From JAUUZT01 sp964654015 (GTDB taxonomy: Bacteria > Chloroflexota > Dehalococcoidia > GIF9 > AB-539-J10), in NCBI GenBank assembly GCA_964654015.1, contig CAZZHQ010000134.1, positions 1 through 6,540 on the forward strand: a stretch of DNA of 6,540 nucleotides, written 5' to 3'. The notes beneath the pieces were generated by a model, which was given only the letters and a program-made list of their open reading frames with translations, had not been told where the DNA came from and ran no database searches. This document shows, piece by piece, positions 1-5,874 of the stretch (positions are counted from its first letter, which is position 1; every line of letters begins with the position of its first letter). The position numbers and the translations under genes are program-made.

Positions 1-228
1 GGTTATCAACTGGTGGTAATGCCAATGCTCACCAGTGAAAGCCAGAAGCCAGAGGGGGAGACACAGACCGCCGAGCCAGAGACAGAAGCGGAAGCCGAGG
101 TAGTAGCCGAGGACACCGAGCCAGAAGCCGAGAAAACCGAGGCGGTAGCCGAAGCGGAGACAATCGCCAAAACCGAGAAGCCGAAGCGGAAGCGAAGCAA
201 GGCAAAAGAACCAGTCGCCGTAGCTTAA
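1..228 (+). CDS. C-terminal end of an unidentified protein with acidic low-complexity tail (5' partial)
   Basis: The reading frame is open from base 1 to a TAA stop at 226-228, with no stop upstream in the window. It is most likely the 3' end of a gene that begins to the left. A GTG at 13 and ATGs at 19 and 25 exist, but no properly spaced ribosome binding site precedes them. After about ten ordinary residues (GYQLVVMPML) the protein becomes a tail of roughly 45 residues dominated by Glu, Ala, Thr and Pro, built from repeated GCCGAG/GAAGCC-type hexamers. It then switches to a basic stretch (KPKRKRSKAK) and ends in PVAVA. Such acidic-then-basic tails are usually disordered and may contact nucleic acid or partner proteins. 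The tail does not identify a family, so I assign no function. A strong terminator begins 37 bases after the stop. The Ser-rich frames on the opposite strand are compositional shadows of the repeats. Confidence 0.6.
   Translation, partial: GYQLVVMPMLTSESQKPEGETQTAEPETEAEAEVVAEDTEPEAEKTEAVAEAETIAKTEKPKRKRSKAKEPVAVA
82..188 (+). repeat. Imperfect GCCGAG/GAAGCC hexamer low-complexity tract
   Basis: The coding strand is a degenerate run of GCCGAG, GAAGCC and ACCGAG units that encode Ala-Glu, Glu-Ala and Thr-Glu pairs. It is the DNA basis of the acidic tail described for the first gene. The tract could vary in length by slippage, but the units are imperfect and nothing here shows such variation. 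Confidence 0.5.
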
Positions 229-264
229 TAGCCTGAAATTGAACGCTTGAACACACAAAACAGA

Positions 265-306
265 CGCACAGGGAGAGGTGTAACAGCCTCTTTTTGTGCG
301 TTTTTT
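265..306 (+). terminator. Rho-independent terminator / possible attenuator
   Basis: The left arm at 265-279 pairs with the right arm at 286-300 over 15 positions around the 6-base loop GTAACA (280-285). Eleven pairs are Watson-Crick: an outer CGCACA/TGTGCG helix and an inner AGAGG/CCTCT helix. Four are G.U wobbles, three of them joining the two helices and one next to the loop. Six T residues follow at 301-306. It lies 37 bases past the stop of the first gene, so it can end that transcript. It also ends only 22 bases before the ATG of the next gene, and those 22 bases hold that gene's ribosome binding site. This makes an attenuator role plausible. Confidence 0.85.
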
Positions 307-313
307 GTGCCCT

Positions 314-323
314 GGGAAGGGGG
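314..323 (+). promoter_or_regulatory. Ribosome binding site deciding the start at 329
   Basis: The purine-rich sequence GGGAAGGGGG ends 5 bases before ATG 329. An upstream in-frame GTG at 296 lies inside the terminator hairpin and has no comparable site, so the ATG is the better start. Confidence 0.75.
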
Positions 324-328
324 TAGCT

Positions 329-943
329 ATGTCTCATTCGTGGCTTTACGACCGCCAAGACCAGCTTGACGGATACAAAGCCTTTGCCAGGATTGCCTAT
401 ACCCTGAGACGCCACGTCTTGCCTGAAGATAGGGATGATATTGAGATGGACATCATCCTCAAGCTCAAGGTGGTATCGGATAAACGTAACGGGGAAATCA
501 CGCCCGCCTCACTCTGGTTTGTCGGTAGATGTATGATAGCCGACTACTGGAAGCGGAAGTACAGGGAGCGGAGAAGGTATGCCCGTATCTATACGGGGAA
601 ATACGGGGAGATGGTATCCGCCAACTGGGAGTATATCTCCCAAAGCTCTGATACCGATACCGAGATGGATACCAGAGCCGTTCTTATTAATCTGCCGGAA
701 AGGTTGAGGCGGATAGGAGAACTGCTGGTCAACGGCGAGAGGCTAAATACGGCGGATAAGTGTTACCTGTCAAGGCAGAGAGCCAAACTTTTACAAGATT
801 ATAATTACCACGTCGGCGACGCCGAGGCGGAGCGGATAAAACGTCTCAGGGAGCAAGGTTTATCAAGGTGCAAGATAGCCAAAGCACTCGGTAGAAGCCG
901 TACCACGGTAAGCAAGTATCTCAAGAAGATGGCTCTTCTATAA
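329..943 (+). CDS. Sigma-like / helix-turn-helix DNA-binding protein, 204 aa
   Basis: The start is placed at ATG 329 because of the strong upstream GGGAAGGGGG site. The product has 204 residues. Residues about 15-85 resemble sigma-70 region 2: an acidic EDRDDIEMDIILKLK helix, then SLWFVGRCMIADYWKRKYRERRR with the aromatic and basic residues typical of the core-binding and -10-recognition helices. Residues about 166-200 form a clear helix-turn-helix of the resolvase/Hin or sigma-region-4 kind (REQGLSRCKIAKALGRSRTTVSKYL). The protein is very basic in both regions. I infer a small DNA-binding transcription regulator or sigma-like factor of a kind common in phages and mobile elements. I do not recognise a named family, and no catalytic residues are seen. 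It stands alone between two terminators. Its expression may depend on read-through of the upstream hairpin. Confidence 0.8.
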   Translation: MSHSWLYDRQDQLDGYKAFARIAYTLRRHVLPEDRDDIEMDIILKLKVVSDKRNGEITPASLWFVGRCMIADYWKRKYRERRRYARIYTGKYGEMVSANWEYISQSSDTDTEMDTRAVLINLPERLRRIGELLVNGERLNTADKCYLSRQRAKLLQDYNYHVGDAEAERIKRLREQGLSRCKIAKALGRSRTTVSKYLKKMALL

Positions 944-963
944 ACCAGCACTAATAAAAGAGC

Positions 964-995
964 AAAAAAGACCGGGTGAATCCCCGGTCTTTTTT
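964..995 (+). terminator. Strong rho-independent terminator (potentially bidirectional)
   Basis: A perfect 13-bp stem joins 964-976 (AAAAAAGACCGGG) to 983-995 (CCCGGTCTTTTTT) around the 6-base loop TGAATC. The stem ends in six T on the + strand and six A on the left arm, so it could act in both directions. It sits 20 bases after the stop of the helix-turn-helix gene and insulates it from the peptidase gene downstream. Confidence 0.93.
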
Positions 996-1055
996 GTGTC
1001 TAATATTCCCCCTGTCTATTGGACATCGCATGAGTATTATCGGTAAACTACATAC

Positions 1056-1814
1056 ATGGTTCCGCCAACCAACCGTAAACCAGCCCTTGTAGGTACATAC
1101 AAGACTACTCTTGATGGCCAGTCTGTATCTTATGCCGTCAAACGAAGTTCTAGGGCAAAGCATGCCCGGCTTGAGGTGCGAGTAGAAACTGGGCTTATCG
1201 TAGTGATCCCAAGTTCCTATAACATAAACGATGTACGTGACCTGCTGAGGAAGAAGGGTCGGTGGATTCTGGACAAACTCGCAAAATATGCCAGAGGACA
1301 TTCGATTACTAAGGGTAAAGAACTCAAGAGCGGGGATTTCATTCCGTATCTCGGTCGGCATTTGAAGGTGGTAATACGGCATGATTCCGGGACAGTCGAC
1401 GGCGTGAAGCTGGATAAAAATCGGCTGTTAGTAGACCTCAATTCTCGTAACGGTCGATTGAATCTGGTACTGGAGTGGTGGTATCGGCAGCAGGCCGAAA
1501 AGCTCATTAAGAAAAGAGCCGACGAGCTATGCCCTCAACTGGGAGTCACCTACAGCCGGCTGACTATACGAGGAGCAAAGACTCGCTGGGGTAGCTGCTC
1601 CAAGAAAGGTAATCTCAACTTCAATTGGAAACTTATGATGGTGCCGGAACCTGTTATTGACTATGTTATCATCCACGAGCTTGCTCATTTGAAAGAGATG
1701 AACCATTCAAAGAATTTCTGGAAGATTGTAGCTGAGCACTGCCCGAAATGGCACAACCACAGAAATTGGCTTAAGGGTCACGAGGCCGAACTTGCTACTA
1801 AACCACTCAACTAA
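1056..1814 (+). CDS. YgjP/DUF45-family (M48-like) zinc metallopeptidase, 252 aa
   Basis: This is a predicted cytoplasmic zinc-dependent peptidase of the YgjP/DUF45 family (SprT-like/M48 type). The family hallmarks are present in order. An N-terminal beta-rich domain covers residues about 12-110, including SSRAKHARLEVR. The conserved TRWGSCS box is at 176-182. The zinc motif HELAH is at 207-211, followed by NHSKNFW (216-222), whose His217 is the expected third ligand. There is no signal peptide or membrane segment. The length is close to the family's usual 230-250 residues and the gene looks intact. ATG 1056 is the only good start; no Shine-Dalgarno precedes it. A weak -10-like TAAACT at 1044-1049 would place transcription start almost on the ATG, so a leaderless message is possible. 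DUF45 genes are often found beside restriction-modification genes, and here it converges on such a cassette. Its substrate is unknown. Confidence 0.9.
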   Translation: MVPPTNRKPALVGTYKTTLDGQSVSYAVKRSSRAKHARLEVRVETGLIVVIPSSYNINDVRDLLRKKGRWILDKLAKYARGHSITKGKELKSGDFIPYLGRHLKVVIRHDSGTVDGVKLDKNRLLVDLNSRNGRLNLVLEWWYRQQAEKLIKKRADELCPQLGVTYSRLTIRGAKTRWGSCSKKGNLNFNWKLMMVPEPVIDYVIIHELAHLKEMNHSKNFWKIVAEHCPKWHNHRNWLKGHEAELATKPLN

Positions 1815-1963
1815 CAGTAAGTTAGGAAGTAAGCCACTCGTCTTTTCTCGATATCAAACAACACAAGCATTTGTAAAAAGAGTAAAAAGGGTTTACCACC
1901 TTTTCTGTATATAGAGACAGTGACTCGGAGACGGGTAGGTCAGTCAGATCCTGATTTAATGCC
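1815..1963. other. Convergent intergenic gap
   Basis: About 150 bases separate the convergent stops of the peptidase gene and the minus-strand cassette. Apart from the weak hairpin listed at 1885-1904, I see no open reading frame, tRNA-like fold or repeat here. Confidence 0.5.
1885..1904 (-). terminator. Weak terminator-like hairpin between convergent genes
   Basis: AAAAGG at 1885-1890 pairs with CCTTTT at 1899-1904 around an 8-base loop. On the minus strand the right arm runs into TTTTT and then ACTCTTTTT, so it would best serve the minus-strand cassette, whose last stop lies about 60 bases upstream. The stem is short and A/T-rich. It may serve both convergent genes, or be chance. Confidence 0.4.
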
Positions 1964-2506
1964 TTATCTTAAATTCGGAGTGATTTCTGTAACCTTGCCA
2001 GATTCGTCAACTAACGCTAAACCAACACTCAATTTCTTAATGCGACTATTTTGAGCGGAACGAATCACTCTGTCTCTTAAACGAGGAGTGTCTGGTACAA
2101 CTAGAACCAATTTTAGGGGTGACTTTCCTTCATCATCGGCCGTGATAATTAGCTGCCCAAGCGCGGTATAAAAAGCGGTGAGGTCAAGGCCAGACTTGAC
2201 TCCACTAGGCGTAGCTTCTCCTTTACATTCAACAAAAAGGACTTTCCCATCTGGAAAGTGAGCTTCAATATCAATACCCGGCTTACTTAATACGGTAATA
2301 TCGACCGCTTCCCTTGAAAACCGACCTGTCCAATCGACCTTCGAACCCGTTAACGATTGGCGTCGATATGCCTTTAATTCAAGTGTCTGCGCGATTATTT
2401 TGTGTTCAGGTTCAGCGCCATCGACTGAAACTCGAATGTTGTTCGCTCCATTAGCCACTAGCCACAAAACGTAGGAAACTTTTACAAAAGGTTCAGTAAC
2501 TCTCAT
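1964..2506 (-). CDS. Small PD-(D/E)XK nuclease-like protein, 180 aa
   Basis: I do not recognise a named family, but the core looks like a PD-(D/E)XK endonuclease. It shows a predicted strand with Asp79 (PGIDIEAHF), a 14-residue spacing to Glu93-X-Lys95 in KVLFVECKGE, and then a helix carrying Gln118 (FYTALGQLI). This resembles the Mrr-like arrangement of D, ExK and a downstream Gln. A further predicted strand (LKLVLVVPDT, 131-140) and a basic helix (RLRDRVIRSAQNSRIKK) follow. The N-terminal 60 residues could hold a DNA-binding part. The ATG overlaps the methyltransferase stop by one base (TAATG), so translation is probably coupled, with only a weak AAGTGAAG site. The context suggests it is the cleavage partner of the methyltransferase. 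A non-catalytic or nicking role is also possible. There is no helicase domain. The gene is last in the cassette and looks complete. Confidence 0.75.
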   Translation of the reverse strand: MRVTEPFVKVSYVLWLVANGANNIRVSVDGAEPEHKIIAQTLELKAYRRQSLTGSKVDWTGRFSREAVDITVLSKPGIDIEAHFPDGKVLFVECKGEATPSGVKSGLDLTAFYTALGQLIITADDEGKSPLKLVLVVPDTPRLRDRVIRSAQNSRIKKLSVGLALVDESGKVTEITPNLR

Positions 2507-5121
2507 TACTTCACTTCATAAACCTTCAATACTTCATCCCCGTAATGGTTGATAACCTTGATGGCAATCTTGCCGGTCTTTGGCGGGTCAAAGGAACGGC
2601 TGACAGTAGAGTAGAGTAATGACCACGCAGCCTCATCAATCTCAGCCTTCAAGGCTCTCCTGAGCTTTTCATATGGTTCCTCGGCGCCGGTAAAGTAAGC
2701 ATGGCGGACGAAAAAGCTTTCCTCGTTATAGTCAGTGTCAATAAACCAGCAGGCAATATCATCAGTGGAGCTATTCCTTATCTGGCCGGTGGTCGGGTCA
2801 TAAACGTCCACACCTTTGATTTCAATGACTATCTTGCCGTCTTTCTGTTTCCTGATGTCCACATCCGGCTCGCCGAAGACCATGAACAGGTTGCCCCCAC
2901 CGGTTGTCTTTAATAGCGCATCTCCCATCGCCAGGTCAGGGTTCATACGGGTAATCAGGATGTTGAGCTTACCGTAGCGTTTAGCTTCTTCCGAAACATG
3001 GGGGTCAAAGGCGAAACCACAGATTACCAGCAAATCAAAGCCTACCCCCTTGACTGCTTCCTTGGCAGCGTCTTTCACCAGGTCGGGGCCCACGGTGCCG
3101 TGCTCAGGGCCGATGCAGACCACTACCCGCCGGGTAGTGCCGTCCTTCTCCGTGTACTCACCTTCAGCATGCAGCCACTCCCCGGCATAAGGGTCAAGAC
3201 GGTCAAATCTAAGTCGTTCGTTCTTGACCGTGTTCTGCACGCCAGCCTTCTTGATGTTATCCAGTATCATGGTCTCAAACTGACCAGTACCGGCTTCTTT
3301 TTGAGCTTCAACCTCAGTAGCTGGCCTTTCATCCTCTACGGCGATGATGCGATGAGGCGACAGGCTTTCCACAGTGAATGGACCAGTAACACGGATACGT
3401 TTGTTATCTTCTAAGGGCTGGTCGTAGAGCGTTTCCGTCTCTGCGTAGCGGGCGATGGCGGTGTTAATCTCCTGCCTTGTCATGCCTTCTTTAATATCCG
3501 GGTTGTTGGCGATGGACTTAAGAGTGACGTGCGGTATCTTTTTATAGACAAAGCCTTTCTTAATATCTCCCTCGGTTTTATACTCCGGCGGCATCCTACC
3601 GGTAAGTTCTGATTCCTTTTTGATGCCTTCAGTGGAATCTGCCAGCAGGTAGTAGGGGAAGCGAGTCGCCATAAGCCGGGTGCGAGCCAGCGCCAGCGCC
3701 ACGCGACTGGTGTCAATGGTTATCCATCGCCTTCCCCACTGCTCTGCCACGTAAGCAGTGGTGCCACTGCCGCAAGTGGGGTCGAGCACCAGATCACCAG
3801 GATCGGTGGTCATCAGTAGACAGCGTTCAACCACTCTAGTCGCAGTCTGGACAACAAAGGAGCGCTCGGCTGGCCCCACAGTGTCCCCCCATAGGTTTAT
3901 TAGTTTGGTGTAAGGGAAATCATTAGAGAAATATACATAATTCAATGTCTTTCCAGATGGTTGCAGTCTATGTGCATACTTCAATCTGTTCATCTTATCT
4001 ATTGTTGTTATCCAGCAACCTTTGGCGGGAGGGCTGTATGTTTTGCCATCTAATTCAAAATCATAAACTGCATTAGGGGTAAAAGTTGGCGGGCTCATTG
4101 AAACTAGTCGAAAAGGCTTTGCATTATCAGGCAATAGTCTATGATTCTGAATTTCGTCTGATGTTAGGAGTCTGTGTATGCCGTCAGGCAGTTCAACGAA
4201 TCTCCATAGCGAATCACCCTCGACATTAAGTCCCAAATGCAATTGATGATATTTCAATTGTTTAATCTCTTTACCATACCACAACAAATAGTCAGACATG
4301 CCTTCTAGGGTTGCTGCTCCTAAAGGCATAGTCTTTTTACGAAATGTAATAAGACTAACGAAATTCTCGCTCCCGAAAACCTCATCCATCAGACACCGTA
4401 CCAGGTGCACATTCTCATCGCCAATCTGCACAAAGACGCTGCCGGTCTCGGTCAGTAGGTCACGCGCTACCACCAGTCTGTCCCGTAAATAGGCAAGGTA
4501 GGAGTGAATACCCAGCTTCCAGGTATCCCGGAAGGCTTTTATTTGCTCAGGTTGGCGGGTCGCGTCCCCGGCGCTGCCGTCCTTTACATCCCGTTTGCGG
4601 GTGCTCACCTGCCAGTTAGAGCCAAACCTGATGCCGTAGGGCGGGTCAATATAGATCATCTGTACCTTGCCCTTGAGCCCTTCCTTCTCCGCCAGGGAAG
4701 TCATAACCAGCAGGGAATCACCCAGAACCATGCGATTGGACCAGTTCTGCTCGTGCTGGTAAAACTCCACCATCTCCTCAAACTTGATGCCGTTAAAATC
4801 GGCAAAGAGGTCAAGCTGAGCGGGCTTGCCTGCGTTAGCCTGGGCGCGGAGGTCTTCTATAATGTGCTTGGGGTGAATCTTCTCTTGGATATAGACAGGC
4901 ACCGACGGCACTGCCAAGTCTGCGGCATCTTGCTCGTCCTTACCTTTCCAGACAAGCTGCGGGTCAAGGGAGGGGTCACGCGGATACAGGATAGTCTTTG
5001 GTGATTCTTCGTCCTTTACCACAAAGCCACGAAGCTCACTGGTGGGAATGTTAGTGCGCCGGTCTTTATACTTGAGTGCCTCGATATTAACAGGAGGTTT
5101 ACTTTTCTCTGTTCGTGACAT
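2506..5121 (-). CDS. Type III Mod-like site-specific adenine DNA methyltransferase with long C-terminal extension, 871 aa
   Basis: Predicted to transfer a methyl group from S-adenosylmethionine to adenine N6 at a specific DNA site. The catalytic motif IV DPPY is at residues 159-162 (MIYIDPPYGIRFG) and the SAM-binding motif DPTCGSGTT is at 447-455. Motif IV before motif I is the beta-class order used by type III Mod subunits. Between them, residues about 247-407 should hold the target-recognition domain, and this stretch is AT-rich compared with its flanks. Residues about 505-871 form an extension absent from classic Mod proteins of about 640 residues. It ends with a conserved-looking block containing EPDVDIR...IVIEIKG (751-770) and DDIACWFIDTDYN (787-799). 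The start is ATG 5121, with GGAGG 5 bases upstream; an in-frame TTG at 5133 would add only four residues. It lies 12 bases after the DUF5131 gene and overlaps the nuclease-like gene by one base. Partner restriction enzymes in this superfamily usually carry a helicase, but none is visible here. Confidence 0.93.
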   Translation of the reverse strand: MSRTEKSKPPVNIEALKYKDRRTNIPTSELRGFVVKDEESPKTILYPRDPSLDPQLVWKGKDEQDAADLAVPSVPVYIQEKIHPKHIIEDLRAQANAGKPAQLDLFADFNGIKFEEMVEFYQHEQNWSNRMVLGDSLLVMTSLAEKEGLKGKVQMIYIDPPYGIRFGSNWQVSTRKRDVKDGSAGDATRQPEQIKAFRDTWKLGIHSYLAYLRDRLVVARDLLTETGSVFVQIGDENVHLVRCLMDEVFGSENFVSLITFRKKTMPLGAATLEGMSDYLLWYGKEIKQLKYHQLHLGLNVEGDSLWRFVELPDGIHRLLTSDEIQNHRLLPDNAKPFRLVSMSPPTFTPNAVYDFELDGKTYSPPAKGCWITTIDKMNRLKYAHRLQPSGKTLNYVYFSNDFPYTKLINLWGDTVGPAERSFVVQTATRVVERCLLMTTDPGDLVLDPTCGSGTTAYVAEQWGRRWITIDTSRVALALARTRLMATRFPYYLLADSTEGIKKESELTGRMPPEYKTEGDIKKGFVYKKIPHVTLKSIANNPDIKEGMTRQEINTAIARYAETETLYDQPLEDNKRIRVTGPFTVESLSPHRIIAVEDERPATEVEAQKEAGTGQFETMILDNIKKAGVQNTVKNERLRFDRLDPYAGEWLHAEGEYTEKDGTTRRVVVCIGPEHGTVGPDLVKDAAKEAVKGVGFDLLVICGFAFDPHVSEEAKRYGKLNILITRMNPDLAMGDALLKTTGGGNLFMVFGEPDVDIRKQKDGKIVIEIKGVDVYDPTTGQIRNSSTDDIACWFIDTDYNEESFFVRHAYFTGAEEPYEKLRRALKAEIDEAAWSLLYSTVSRSFDPPKTGKIAIKVINHYGDEVLKVYEVK
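3121..3139. repeat. 19-base perfect palindrome inside the methyltransferase gene
   Basis: CACTACCCG at 3121-3129 is exactly complementary to CGGGTAGTG at 3131-3139, with a single C between. It lies in codons for the C-terminal extension (TTRRVVV region). With a 1-base centre it is better viewed as a two-fold symmetric site than as a hairpin. It may be a chance result of the Thr-Thr-Arg-Arg-Val-Val codons. Confidence 0.5.
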
Positions 5122-5126
5122 GTTAT

Positions 5127-5131
5127 CCTCC
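5127..5131 (-). promoter_or_regulatory. Shine-Dalgarno site for the methyltransferase
   Basis: On the minus strand GGAGG is followed by ATAAC and then ATG at 5121, an ideal 5-base spacing. This decides the start in favour of the ATG over the TTG at 5133, which would have to be read through the site itself. Confidence 0.85.
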
Positions 5132-5133
5132 AA

Positions 5134-5874
5134 TCAAGTTGTTGCAGCTACGAGATCTGGGCGCGCGATTCTGGGTAACTCGTCCCACGTCCTGCCGTCC
5201 AGCAGGCGGCCGGCTTTTTTCTTTTTGGTTCCACCCCACTGCTTAAAGAAGAATGGTACCATTGCCTGCTGACATTGATCTCGGATGTCAGCTACCCACG
5301 CTTTATCTATAGGCCGTGCCATAGGACCGGATTCCCCACCGACTATTACCCAGTCAATGCCCAAGAGATCAAGGCTTGGTATCGGTCCTAGCAGAGGCTC
5401 CAATGATAGAAACTTGACCGACGCTCCCGTTGAGCGAAGATGTTGAATGCGAAACGTGTAGTCGGCGTTTTCAACACTCACACCCATCCATACGTTTTTA
5501 GGCCACTCCAACTTCGAATTTAATTCCGAGAGACGTTCAGACCGCTTGGTAAGAATTTGGAAATCATGCCATGATGCTCGTCTCATCACGTTAAACACCT
5601 CAAGTATGAACGACAAGGGGATGTCCTCATGGAAAAGGTCGCTCATGGAGTTGACGAAAATAGTTTGTGGCTTCTTCCATCCCAAAGGCAGGTCGAGTGC
5701 CTGACAGTGCAAAGTTAGCTTAAATCCGTCTATATAGTTGGGTTGTTTCATCGCCTGCAAGCGCAGTGCCAGTCGCTCGGCGTAACAGTGTTTACACCCT
5801 GGGCTGACCTTTGTACAGCCTGTAACTGGATTCCATGTAGATTTAGTCCATTCGATAGAGGAATTGACAGCCAT
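5134..5874 (-). CDS. DUF5131 / phage Gp37-Gp68 family three-Cys-motif protein, 246 aa
   Basis: This is a full-length member of the Gp37/Gp68 (DUF5131) family, whose biochemical reaction is not established. The family is regarded as radical-SAM-like because of a conserved cysteine cluster, here C20-X6-C27-X2-C30 in WNPVTGCTKVSPGCKHCYAE (14-33). This departs from the classical CX3CX2C spacing but is how this family looks. Further family blocks are NSMSDLFHEDIP (75-86), ILTKRSERL (107-115), GVSVEN (131-136), SLEPLLGPI (157-165), VGGESG (178-183), FFFKQWGG (208-215) and LLDGRTWDELP (224-234). It should be a soluble cytoplasmic iron-sulfur protein. The start is ATG 5874, with GGGGGAG six bases upstream and the ATG overlapping the preceding TcmP stop by one base (TAATG). 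The pairing with TcmP is the known hallmark of the family. Co-transcription with the methyltransferase suggests a role in nucleic-acid modification or defence, which is inference. Confidence 0.92.
   Translation of the reverse strand: MAVNSSIEWTKSTWNPVTGCTKVSPGCKHCYAERLALRLQAMKQPNYIDGFKLTLHCQALDLPLGWKKPQTIFVNSMSDLFHEDIPLSFILEVFNVMRRASWHDFQILTKRSERLSELNSKLEWPKNVWMGVSVENADYTFRIQHLRSTGASVKFLSLEPLLGPIPSLDLLGIDWVIVGGESGPMARPIDKAWVADIRDQCQQAMVPFFFKQWGGTKKKKAGRLLDGRTWDELPRIARPDLVAATT

Noticed and set aside
296..328. GTG start at 296 for the HTH gene
   Set aside because: It lies in the terminator stem and T-run and has no ribosome binding site, whereas ATG 329 has a strong one.
6..415. Open frames on the minus strand rich in Ser/Ala or Ser/Arg/Leu opposite the first gene
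   Set aside because: They are the antisense image of the GCCGAG/GAAGCC repeats, have biased composition, no ribosome binding site, and one of them runs through the terminator hairpin.
951..1507. Minus-strand open frames of 143 and 96 codons opposite the peptidase
   Set aside because: The + strand frame carries the HELAH, TRWGSCS and NHSKNFW motifs. The opposite frames show no domain, and one crosses the terminator at 964-995.
5122..5133. TTG 5133 as the methyltransferase start
   Set aside because: The codons after it are the Shine-Dalgarno GGAGG itself, which is ideally spaced for ATG 5121.
5212..5228. A-rich slippery-looking run (AAAAAGAAAAAAG on the minus strand) in the DUF5131 gene
   Set aside because: The frame does not match the X XXY YYZ pattern for -1 frameshifting, and the family motifs continue in the same frame after it (LLDGRTWDELP).
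2701..5272. Several + strand open frames opposite the methyltransferase and DUF5131 genes, up to 166 codons
   Set aside because: The minus-strand proteins carry unambiguous family motifs throughout. The + strand frames are shadows without motifs or binding sites.
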